Both the position numbers and the translations under genes were made by a program. From Bacteroidales bacterium (lineage in GTDB: Bacteria; Bacteroidota; Bacteroidia; Bacteroidales; Muribaculaceae): a DNA stretch of 64,000 bases. The DNA lies in contig JAAVFG010000055.1 in the NCBI GenBank assembly GCA_014800895.1, positions 1-64,000 on the forward strand, read 5' to 3'. Positions 52,196 through 59,632 of the stretch are shown piece after piece (position 1 is the stretch's first letter; each line of letters starts with the position of its first letter). The notes beneath the pieces were generated by a model. The model made no database searches, was not told the origin of the DNA, and saw only the letters and a program-made list of their open reading frames with translations.

Positions 52196-53551
52196 ATGGA
52201 AGCAGATCTTATTATCATAGGAGCGGGTCCCGGAGGCTATGAGACAGCTGTGGAGGCTGCCAAAAACGGATTGAAAACTATCCTTTTCAATGGCAACAGA
52301 CTGGGTGGGACATGTCTCAACGAGGGATGTATACCGACCAAATGCCTCTGCAAGGATTCGGAGATAGTGGCTCAATTCCGTGAGGCTGACCGTTTCGGTA
52401 TCGATGATTTCACCTTCACTGTGGATTACCATAAGATACTCGAGCGCAAGGAGAATGTGGTGGCTACACTCCGCGAGGGCATTGCAACGCTGCTGAAGAT
52501 GGCGGGAGTGACCGTGGTAAATGCGGAGGCATCTTTCAAGGATAGCCGGACGGTGGTTGCCGACGGTGAGGAATACACCGCCGGGAATATCATAATCGCT
52601 ACCGGGAGCGTATCAAGGTCATTGCCGATATCCGGTGCGGATCTTGACTGCGTGATGGATTCCACCGCCATACTTGATATAGACTATATCCCCGAGTCGC
52701 TGACTATTATCGGCGGAGGAGTGATAGGTATAGAATTTGCATCTATCTTCGCCAATCTCGGTGCGAAGGTGACGGTGATAGAATATATGAAGCAGATTCT
52801 GCCGCCCTTTGATTCCGATATCGCCAAGCGTATGAAGCAGGCTCTCTCCAAGCGTGGGATAGAGATACTGACAGGAGCCGCCGCCAAATCCATTGAGAAG
52901 ACTGACGAGGGTATAAGAGTGGTATATGAAGCGAAGGGGAAAGAGGGGGAGGTGATCTCTTCCGATATCCTCATGGCTGTAGGACGCGCACCAAGGGTGG
53001 AGGGTCTCAACCTGGAAGCGGCAGGTGTGGAGTATTCTCCTAAAGGGATTGCCGTCAATGACAGTATGCAGACCAACGTGCCCGGTATCTATGCCATCGG
53101 CGATGTCAACGGCAGAATGATGCTTGCTCATGTGGCATCCTTCCAGGGTAAGCATGCGCTCCATACTATCCTCGGGAAAGAGGATGACATACAATTCCAA
53201 TATGTCCCCTCGGCGGTGTTCTCGCTGCCGGAGTGCGGCATGGGCGGTCTGACGGAGGAGCAATGCAAGGCTCAGGGTATCGCCTATACCGTTGGAAAGG
53301 CGATGTATGGCGGCAACGGCAGGGCGTTGACGATGGCAGAGGATAGCGGTCTCTGCAAGCTTATTTTCTCTAAGGAGGACCATCGCCTTATCGGAGCGCA
53401 TATAATGGGAGCAGAGGCGGCTATGTTGGCTCAGGAGTGTGTCAATTTCATGACAGCGGGCGCCACGGCGGAGTCAATATCGCAGACCATCTTCGGACAT
53501 CCCACTCTCAGCGAGCTGATTCTCACCGCTACGGGAGCTGCGAGATTTTGA
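52196..53551 (+). CDS. lpd: Dihydrolipoyl dehydrogenase (L protein)
   Basis: A 451-aa flavoprotein disulphide reductase. The N-terminal FAD motif is DLIIIGAGPGGYETAVEAAK, the redox pair is in GGTCLNEGCIPTK, the NAD motif is IIGGGVIGIEFASIFANLG, and the C-terminal active base is in FGHPTLSELI. It reoxidises dihydrolipoyl-GcvH with NAD. Placement at the end of the gcv operon points to a dedicated L protein for glycine cleavage. A 16-bp tandem array begins at its stop codon. Confidence 0.96.
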   Translation: MEADLIIIGAGPGGYETAVEAAKNGLKTILFNGNRLGGTCLNEGCIPTKCLCKDSEIVAQFREADRFGIDDFTFTVDYHKILERKENVVATLREGIATLLKMAGVTVVNAEASFKDSRTVVADGEEYTAGNIIIATGSVSRSLPISGADLDCVMDSTAILDIDYIPESLTIIGGGVIGIEFASIFANLGAKVTVIEYMKQILPPFDSDIAKRMKQALSKRGIEILTGAAAKSIEKTDEGIRVVYEAKGKEGEVISSDILMAVGRAPRVEGLNLEAAGVEYSPKGIAVNDSMQTNVPGIYAIGDVNGRMMLAHVASFQGKHALHTILGKEDDIQFQYVPSAVFSLPECGMGGLTEEQCKAQGIAYTVGKAMYGGNGRALTMAEDSGLCKLIFSKEDHRLIGAHIMGAEAAMLAQECVNFMTAGATAESISQTIFGHPTLSELILTATGAARF

Positions 53552-53616
53552 TAAAATGACATCTTGTCAAAATGACATCTTGTCAAAATGACAAAATGAC
53601 TTCTTGATAAAATAAG
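53548..53616. repeat. 16-bp tandem array at the lpd stop codon
   Basis: Units are TTGATAAAATGACATC (53548) and TTGTCAAAATGACATC (53564), then TTGTCAAAATGAC, AAAATGACTTC and a final TTGATAAAATAAG. The array fills the space between the lpd stop and the terminator. The second unit would be in frame with its own TGA, so it does not extend lpd. Confidence 0.85.
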
Positions 53617-53648
53617 AAAGCGGCATGGCTCTCAGCCATGCCGCTTTT
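53617..53648. terminator. Bidirectional terminator between lpd and gpmI
   Basis: AAAGCGGCATGGCT-CTC-AGCCATGCCGCTTTT is a nearly perfect 14-bp stem with a 3-nt loop, T-rich on the right and A-rich on the left. Confidence 0.92.
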
Positions 53649-53668
53649 ATCATAAGCCCTGTGCGGGA

Positions 53669-55180
53669 TTAATATTCGATCAGAACGTCGCCTGTCATGT
53701 CGGCGGGACGACCCATACCCATGAGATGGAGGATAGAGGGAGCCACGTCGGCAAGACGACCATCCTTCAGCTTCGCGTCCTTATGCTCGCCGATATAGAT
53801 GAAGGGGACGGGATTGAGGGAGTGAGCGGTGTTGGGTGTGCCATCCTCGTTGAGGGCATGGTCGGCATTGCCGTGGTCGGCGATGATGATAGTCTCATAA
53901 CCGTGAGCCTTGGCAGCCTCAACCACCTTCTCCACGCATTTGTCGAGAGTCTCCACAGCCTTCTGGATAGCGGAGTAGACACCTGTATGACCCACCATGT
54001 CGCCGTTAGCGAAATTCACCACTATGAAGTCGAACTTCTCGCTGTCGATAGCGTCAACGAGTTTTTCGGTCACCTCAGGCGCTGACATCTCAGGCTTGAG
54101 GTCGTATGTTGCAACCTTGGGAGAGGGGACAAGGATACGCTCCTCACCCTCGTAGGGAGCCTCACGGCCGCCGTTGAAGAAGAATGTCACATGGGCATAC
54201 TTCTCTGTCTCCGCGATATGAAGCTGCTTCTTACCCTCCTTGGAGAGGTACTCGCCGAGAGTGTCAGGCACATCCTGCTTGTCGAAGAGGATGTGTACCC
54301 CCTTGAATGAATTATCGTAAGGAGTCATGCAGTAATACTGCAGGCCGGGGATGGGTTTCATGCCATCCTCCTCATGCTGGGTGAGGACAACGGTGAGCTC
54401 CTTGGCGCGGTCGTTGCGGTAGTTGAAGAAGATCACTACATGACCCTCGCCGATTGTGCCGTCTACCGTATCGTTTACGATAGGCTTGATAAACTCGTCA
54501 GTCACGCCCTCGGCATAAGATTCCTCGACAGCTTTCACAACGTTGTCTGTCTTCTTCCCCGTGCCGAATACGAGAAGGTCGTAAGCCTCTTTGACACGCT
54601 CCCAGCGTTTGTCACGGTCCATAGCGTAGAAACGGCCGATAACTGATGCGATCTTGCCGGCGCTCTTCTTGCAGTGGTCCTCTACCTCCTGAAGGAAGCC
54701 TGCGCCGCTCTTGGGGTCAGTGTCACGACCATCCATGAAGCAATGGATAAATACCTTGTCAAGATCATAATCCTTTGCTGTGTCGCAAAGTGCGTAGAGA
54801 TGATCGAGAGATGAGTGTACGCCTCCGGCGGAGGTGAGACCCATGAAATGGATAGGCACGTTATGCTCCTTGGCGTAAGAGAAAGCGGATTTGATCTCGG
54901 GGTTCTCCTTGAATGACCCGTCAGCGATGGCGCGGTTGATCTTCACGAGGTCCTGGTAAACGATACGACCCGCGCCGATATTGAGGTGACCCACCTCCGA
55001 ATTACCCATCTGACCGTCGGGGAGACCTACATTCTCGCCGCTCGCCTGGAGCTTGGAGTGGGGATACTCGGCAAGGAGAGAATCCATGTAGGGGGTGGGG
55101 GTGTTGAAGATAGCATCATCCTTCTTATGGTCGCCGATGCCATAACCGTCGAGGATGATAAGTAGAGATTTCTTTGACAT
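53669..55180 (-). CDS. gpmI: 2,3-bisphosphoglycerate-independent phosphoglycerate mutase
   Basis: A 503-aa metalloenzyme of normal iPGM length. Signatures are [13 protein letters not shown] at the N-terminus, the phosphoserine nucleophile in [17 protein letters not shown] near residue 60, [11 protein letters not shown], and the metal-site motifs [11 protein letters not shown] and [11 protein letters not shown]. It interconverts 3- and 2-phosphoglycerate in glycolysis. It is monocistronic on the minus strand, sharing a terminator with lpd. Confidence 0.97.
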   Translation of the reverse strand: MSKKSLLIILDGYGIGDHKKDDAIFNTPTPYMDSLLAEYPHSKLQASGENVGLPDGQMGNSEVGHLNIGAGRIVYQDLVKINRAIADGSFKENPEIKSAFSYAKEHNVPIHFMGLTSAGGVHSSLDHLYALCDTAKDYDLDKVFIHCFMDGRDTDPKSGAGFLQEVEDHCKKSAGKIASVIGRFYAMDRDKRWERVKEAYDLLVFGTGKKTDNVVKAVEESYAEGVTDEFIKPIVNDTVDGTIGEGHVVIFFNYRNDRAKELTVVLTQHEEDGMKPIPGLQYYCMTPYDNSFKGVHILFDKQDVPDTLGEYLSKEGKKQLHIAETEKYAHVTFFFNGGREAPYEGEERILVPSPKVATYDLKPEMSAPEVTEKLVDAIDSEKFDFIVVNFANGDMVGHTGVYSAIQKAVETLDKCVEKVVEAAKAHGYETIIIADHGNADHALNEDGTPNTAHSLNPVPFIYIGEHKDAKLKDGRLADVAPSILHLMGMGRPADMTGDVLIEY

Positions 55181-55212
55181 ATCTATAAAATTTTATATTA
55201 TTAGTTTTATTT

Positions 55213-55295
55213 GGGCGTACGCACCGGGGGTAAGTTGTATAGGCGGACGCACCGGGGGTACGTCCCTACAAAGCTTGTGGGGGTACATCCCTACA
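55213..55295. repeat. Three partial or full copies of the dispersed palindrome
   Basis: A degenerate copy at about 55213 (GGCGTACGCACC), a full copy GGACGCACC..GGTACGTCCCTACA at 55245-55270 and a half copy GGGGGTACATCCCTACA at 55279-55295. The cluster lies between gpmI and the rplS terminator. Confidence 0.8.
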
Positions 55296-55298
55296 AAG

Positions 55299-55334
55299 GT
55301 AAAACAACCCGACCTGCATGACAGATCGGGCTGT
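55299..55334 (-). terminator. Terminator of rplS
   Basis: On the minus strand ACAGCCCGATCTGT and GCAGGTCGGGTTGT form a stem with a CAT loop, followed by TTTT. Confidence 0.85.
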
Positions 55335-55354
55335 AATATTTCTCATGCAAAATA

Positions 55355-55717
55355 TTATTTTGCTTTCTTGACAATGCGCTCTTTGATACGAGCCTTCTTG
55401 CCGGTGAGTTTGCGGAGATAGTAAAGTTTTGCACGACGTACCTTACCGAATTTCACTACCTTTACAGACTCGATGAAGGGAGACTCCATCGGGAAGATAC
55501 GCTCCACGCCGATACCGTCAGAAACCTTGCGGACAGTGAAACGTTTCTTGTCGCCGTGACCTGCGATTTTGATCACAACACCGCGATACTGCTGGATACG
55601 CTCCTTGTTACCCTCTTTGATACGGTAAGCGACGTTCACTGTGTCGCCGGGGCCGAAAGCGTCAATGTCTTTTTTAGGAGTGGCAAAAGCCTCCTCTGCG
55701 ATTTTAATTAAATCCAT
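55355..55717 (-). CDS. rplS: 50S ribosomal protein L19
   Basis: A 120-aa protein with the L19 core [55 protein letters not shown] and [18 protein letters not shown]19 sits at the 30S-50S interface. It is monocistronic here, with a matching upstream promoter and downstream terminator. Confidence 0.97.
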   Translation of the reverse strand: MDLIKIAEEAFATPKKDIDAFGPGDTVNVAYRIKEGNKERIQQYRGVVIKIAGHGDKKRFTVRKVSDGIGVERIFPMESPFIESVKVVKFGKVRRAKLYYLRKLTGKKARIKERIVKKAK

Positions 55718-55813
55718 TTTACCTTATAATAATTTAGGGTTACTTTGCAATGTAAATAAGTTACTTCAAATGCTATCCAAGCATTTTTCTTATCAGAGAT
55801 TGCAAAACTGCCA

Positions 55814-55844
55814 CAAAGTTACAAATTTTTATTTGAATATCAAA
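55814..55844 (-). promoter_or_regulatory. Promoter of rplS
   Basis: On the minus strand TTTG (55844-55841), a 19-bp spacer and TAACTTTG (55821-55814). Both elements are exact. The leader is about 90 nt. Confidence 0.8.
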
Positions 55845-55883
55845 GCAGTAGATAAAAAAATCTATATTTTTGATTGTCGACTT

Positions 55884-55935
55884 TGTAGGGACGTACCCAA
55901 GGTGCGTCCGTCTTTATAAGTTTTGTAGGGACATC
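55884..55935. repeat. Dispersed palindrome, inverted orientation, plus half copy
   Basis: TGTAGGGACGTACC, CAA, GGTGCGTCCG (55884-55910), preceded by GTCGACTT, which matches the unit next to the 47.7-kb copy. A half copy TTGTAGGGACAT follows at 55923-55934. Confidence 0.8.
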
Positions 55936-55940
55936 TTACG

Positions 55941-55976
55941 AAAAAAGACCTTCGCCATATGACGAAGGTCCTTTTT
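55941..55976 (-). terminator. Terminator of the fimbrial operon
   Basis: The stem GACCTTCG/CGAAGGTC with flanking A and T runs, directly downstream of the 1177-aa gene on the minus strand. Confidence 0.88.
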
Positions 55977-55992
55977 ATGAAGTTTAGTAGGA

Positions 55993-58900
55993 TTAGTTAT
56001 GTTTGATAGTCAGCTGCCAGTTGCCACCGTTACGTTTAAGTGTGAATGTTACATTTCCACCGGTTGCCAGTGACATGTCGCCGCCACCGCTGGAAAGATT
56101 AACGGTTCTGTCAGTAAGTCCGGTGCCGGCACCACCTAAGTTTATTCCGCTCCAATCTGATTCGGGTCCGGAAATTTTGAAGTTCTCTGTATTCATGTTG
56201 GCTACTGTCAGAGTGAAGGTCTCATTGTCAGTAGAACTGAATTTATAAGTGTTATTGACGTTCCAGCCGCTGATACCACCTCTTAGATATATAGCATCAA
56301 CTGTCGTGGGAGTCGGAGGTGTCGGAGTGTCCAAATCATACTCATAAGTATACTCGTTAACCGGTACCACTTGCATATCACCAGTCTCAAATCCGTTACC
56401 ATGGAATTTAATTCCGGTACATCTGCTATCTATTTTAGCAGTCCAGAGACCATCTGATACCTTTTGCATATCCTGACCGGGCCAGGGATGTCCGTACTCG
56501 TTATTACCATTACTACTGTTCCAAGCGTATACCTTAACATTAGTATAGGATGCTTTTGTCTTGAAGTAGATAGTCAGCATCTCCGGTACGGGATCCGGCT
56601 CAACCGGTTCCTCCGTTGATTCTACAAATGTTACTTTTGCACTTCCGCCGCCGGGCTGATAATCGCAGACCCAAGTACCTCCGAGGTTTGTGTCCACACC
56701 GTCAATCTCGTCTCCGATAACCTTCCATCCGGTCATCGCGCTCAGACGGTTGTTGGTGCTATAGATTGTCGCGCCATTCTCGCCTTTCGACATTGTGTGC
56801 CAGATACCATCCTTATCACGGAAGGTGAAGATCACATAATAATCATTCGGGTTGGTGGTCGGAGACTCGTAAGAGAAGTAGAAGTTCTGAGTGCCACTGC
56901 CTGTACCAGCCGCATTACCCATGGTGATATAGTTACCGATAGCCTTACCGGGCCAGTTGGTCACCGCGTTCTTATTGCCATTCTCATCCAATGAGTAGAG
57001 GAATACGTGAGTAGCTCCCTGCACATTGAAGTAGGTGCGGAGGTAAGTGTTGGAGGGAACTGTCACATTCACACAACGAACAGACATCGCCCAACCTGGA
57101 GAATAGTTACGTCCTTCCACCTCGGCATTATCGTAAGAAGCGATATTACCGGAGAATTTCAGATATTTGAGCCAGTTGCCGATATGGTCTTTCTCCAGAC
57201 CGTCAGCCTGAGTAGCAGTCCAGTAATATCCGGCACGGCTGTCACCATCCTTGACGCCACTGCTATTATAATGACGGCTGCGGGGGAAGAATACTGTCTG
57301 ACCTGCGGTATTTGTGAAGTAAGTCTGATAGTAGTTGCCGGTACGGGATGTAATAAAGTTGGGGTTGTTTCGGAGAGTATTCCAAACCTCAGTACGGGGC
57401 ACTTCAAATCCGGGAGGACAAAGGTCGGTATACATCTGGGGTTCACCACCGTTATTATATTTCGCAGCTCGGTAGTAACCGCCACGAGCCTCGTTAGAAC
57501 GACCGTAATAAGTCATCTCGCTGCCGTTTACAACTGATTCAATGTAATACTCGGCGCTCGTAGCACCAAGGTTACGGTCGAGCCAGTAATATTTTCCTGC
57601 CGGACCTTCCACCACCTCATAGTAGTAGAAGAAATTCGTTTCCGACTTATCCACACGGTGTGCGGTAGAAGTAGAACGGAAATAAGCGGGATTATCAAAG
57701 AAACCGGTGTGATAGAGGTCGATTTCATAAGCAGTCCAGTTATTCTCGCCGGGCTTGGAGAGCTCGAAGCGGAGAGTACCGACCTCATAATTCCAGTTGG
57801 CTGCCACTCCATCATGTGTTACAGTGAAGTCGGCGGTGCCTGTCACATTGCTTCCTGAAGTCTTAGAGAGGGTGATGCCGGTCAGACCCTGTGTTGACAC
57901 TCGCCAGTCGTAAGCCGCGCCATCATTAAGATTCTTGAACGACAGATTGTAAGTGTAGGTCCAGCGGGCAGCCTGACCACCGTAGTTGACGGGGAAGTGG
58001 AGACCCTCGTTACGTACCTTTCCATTATTCTGCTCTACTGAGAGACCGTCGATCTTCGTATTATCAGCAATGAAAGTCCAGTAGTTGTCATTTGTAGTAT
58101 CACCGGTCCGGAATTTTTCAACACCGGTATTGTCACGGATGATAAGCTGGGCGGTGCAAAGCTCTGAAGCATCGAAGTCGCGAGTCCATCTTACAGGTAC
58201 TTCACGGGTGAGACCTTTCCATGTTACTGTAATAGTTGCGCTAAGCTCACCGGGCTCGGGAGTCCGCTCAAAGGTAACGGGAACGCGAAGAACACTACCT
58301 CTGTAACCATCTATACCTGGTATAGCCTCGCCAACATTTTCAGCTGCATTTGTTGCAGCGATGTTTCCAAACTTCAGCCAGCTGACATTAGAAGAGAGTG
58401 AGATAGCTCTATTAGCTGCATTAAGCTCTGCCTCATCCGGAGAATAAACTTTGATATAGAGATATGGACGGGTAGCATCAGTGGTAGGTGCGCCGTTATG
58501 TACTAACTGTGCGCTGACACCGAGCTCACGGCTACCGTCAGTAATCATGTTGAATGACTGAGGGGAGTAGTCATAGATAGTCGCCTTGATAAGCGAGGTC
58601 GGATTCTTGGACGCTGCGGTAGGATTAGCGTCTCCTTTACCGAGCACTTCCTCAATGATCACCTGATAGTGATGGTTGGAGAGAATATCAAGGGAGGTGA
58701 ATTTCTTTGTAGCCTCGTCGTAACTTTCAAACTCAAGACGATAGAAATAATCAGTGCCTTCGAAAGGAGCTTTCACGATCATGAAAGGACGCACCTGATT
58801 ATCACGTCCGGGATTGAGAGTGCGGTGAACATAAGCGGCGTCCTCACCGATGAAAGTAATGGATGCTGCGGAAGTAGCCTGCTCAGCATATGTCTTATCC

Positions 58901-59526
58901 AAAATCGCACCAGACACTACGCTTGAGGTCTCGGCAGTGCCATACACTTCTACGGGATAGACAGTAGTGCCGGGAGTCCATACGCCCTGCGCATTCTTAG
59001 TGCCATCCGTAACGGTCACTTTCGCTGCGTTGCGGCGGAGAGACACCAGGTTTCCGCTCTGAAGGGATGCAAGGTCAATGGAGCCTGCCATTGACATATT
59101 ATTGCCGTTGAGAAGGTCTTTAGTCTCGAGAGCAAGCAGAGAAGCCTCGGGGAGTCCCTTGAGGTTGGAGGCTGTCACTGAAGCGGGAGCGTTGGCGATG
59201 AAATAGAATTTCAAACCGCTCTTGACGCGAATATTCTGATCGAGCTTGGTGCGAAGCTGATACTGGCTGCCGTTCTGAGTCAGTTCGCTATCTGTGATAG
59301 AGTAGGGGAGAACATCCTCCACACCCTGATCGCTGAGCACGAGCATCATGATATTGCTTACCCCATTCTCGTCAGCACGGGTCTTCACTGTCTCCATCTC
59401 CGGGACGGCAAGGTTGACAGTGACCTCCCCGTCGGGACCGAAGCCCGACGGAGCGTCAAATTCATCGTAGCTGCAGGCTGTCATGGCGAGCAGCAGCGTA
59501 CTATATGTGAATAATTTCTTTATCAT
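55993..59526 (-). CDS. Large fimbria-associated surface lipoprotein with carbohydrate-binding-like modules
   Basis: A 1177-aa lipoprotein: MIKKLFTYSTLLLAMTAC places the lipid on C18. An R-A bond in VKTRADENG (R50) matches the arginine cleavage site used to mature type V pilins. The N-terminal third resembles fimbrial minor subunits, with beta-rich repeats and RRNAAKVTVTDG. The middle (DRNLGATSAEYYIES, LCPPGFEVPRTEVWNTL, WAMSVRCVNV) resembles a FISUMP-type domain. Two C-terminal modules, THVFLYSLDENG..WPGKAIG and VKVYAWNSSNG..WPGQDM, resemble starch-binding module 26. It is probably a tip adhesin binding glycans, which is inference. It is the last gene of the operon. Confidence 0.75.
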   Translation of the reverse strand: MIKKLFTYSTLLLAMTACSYDEFDAPSGFGPDGEVTVNLAVPEMETVKTRADENGVSNIMMLVLSDQGVEDVLPYSITDSELTQNGSQYQLRTKLDQNIRVKSGLKFYFIANAPASVTASNLKGLPEASLLALETKDLLNGNNMSMAGSIDLASLQSGNLVSLRRNAAKVTVTDGTKNAQGVWTPGTTVYPVEVYGTAETSSVVSGAILDKTYAEQATSAASITFIGEDAAYVHRTLNPGRDNQVRPFMIVKAPFEGTDYFYRLEFESYDEATKKFTSLDILSNHHYQVIIEEVLGKGDANPTAASKNPTSLIKATIYDYSPQSFNMITDGSRELGVSAQLVHNGAPTTDATRPYLYIKVYSPDEAELNAANRAISLSSNVSWLKFGNIAATNAAENVGEAIPGIDGYRGSVLRVPVTFERTPEPGELSATITVTWKGLTREVPVRWTRDFDASELCTAQLIIRDNTGVEKFRTGDTTNDNYWTFIADNTKIDGLSVEQNNGKVRNEGLHFPVNYGGQAARWTYTYNLSFKNLNDGAAYDWRVSTQGLTGITLSKTSGSNVTGTADFTVTHDGVAANWNYEVGTLRFELSKPGENNWTAYEIDLYHTGFFDNPAYFRSTSTAHRVDKSETNFFYYYEVVEGPAGKYYWLDRNLGATSAEYYIESVVNGSEMTYYGRSNEARGGYYRAAKYNNGGEPQMYTDLCPPGFEVPRTEVWNTLRNNPNFITSRTGNYYQTYFTNTAGQTVFFPRSRHYNSSGVKDGDSRAGYYWTATQADGLEKDHIGNWLKYLKFSGNIASYDNAEVEGRNYSPGWAMSVRCVNVTVPSNTYLRTYFNVQGATHVFLYSLDENGNKNAVTNWPGKAIGNYITMGNAAGTGSGTQNFYFSYESPTTNPNDYYVIFTFRDKDGIWHTMSKGENGATIYSTNNRLSAMTGWKVIGDEIDGVDTNLGGTWVCDYQPGGGSAKVTFVESTEEPVEPDPVPEMLTIYFKTKASYTNVKVYAWNSSNGNNEYGHPWPGQDMQKVSDGLWTAKIDSRCTGIKFHGNGFETGDMQVVPVNEYTYEYDLDTPTPPTPTTVDAIYLRGGISGWNVNNTYKFSSTDNETFTLTVANMNTENFKISGPESDWSGINLGGAGTGLTDRTVNLSSGGGDMSLATGGNVTFTLKRNGGNWQLTIKHN

Positions 59527-59578
59527 GGTTAGTTATTTTCTATTAAGTATCATTCTCAAATTAATGTTTTTTCCTCTT

Positions 59579-59605
59579 TGTAGGGACGCACCCGAGGTGC
59601 GTCCG
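59579..59605. repeat. Dispersed palindrome inside the fimbrial operon
   Basis: TGTAGGGACGCACC, CGA, GGTGCGTCCG in the 106-bp gap between the 1177-aa and 929-aa genes. It can form a hairpin in the operon message. Confidence 0.85.
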
Positions 59606-59632
59606 CATTCATTAATTATCAATCGTACTTAT

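Noticed and set aside
52619-53401. 260-aa minus-strand ORF inside lpd
   Set aside because: It is a shadow of lpd, His-rich and without domain features.
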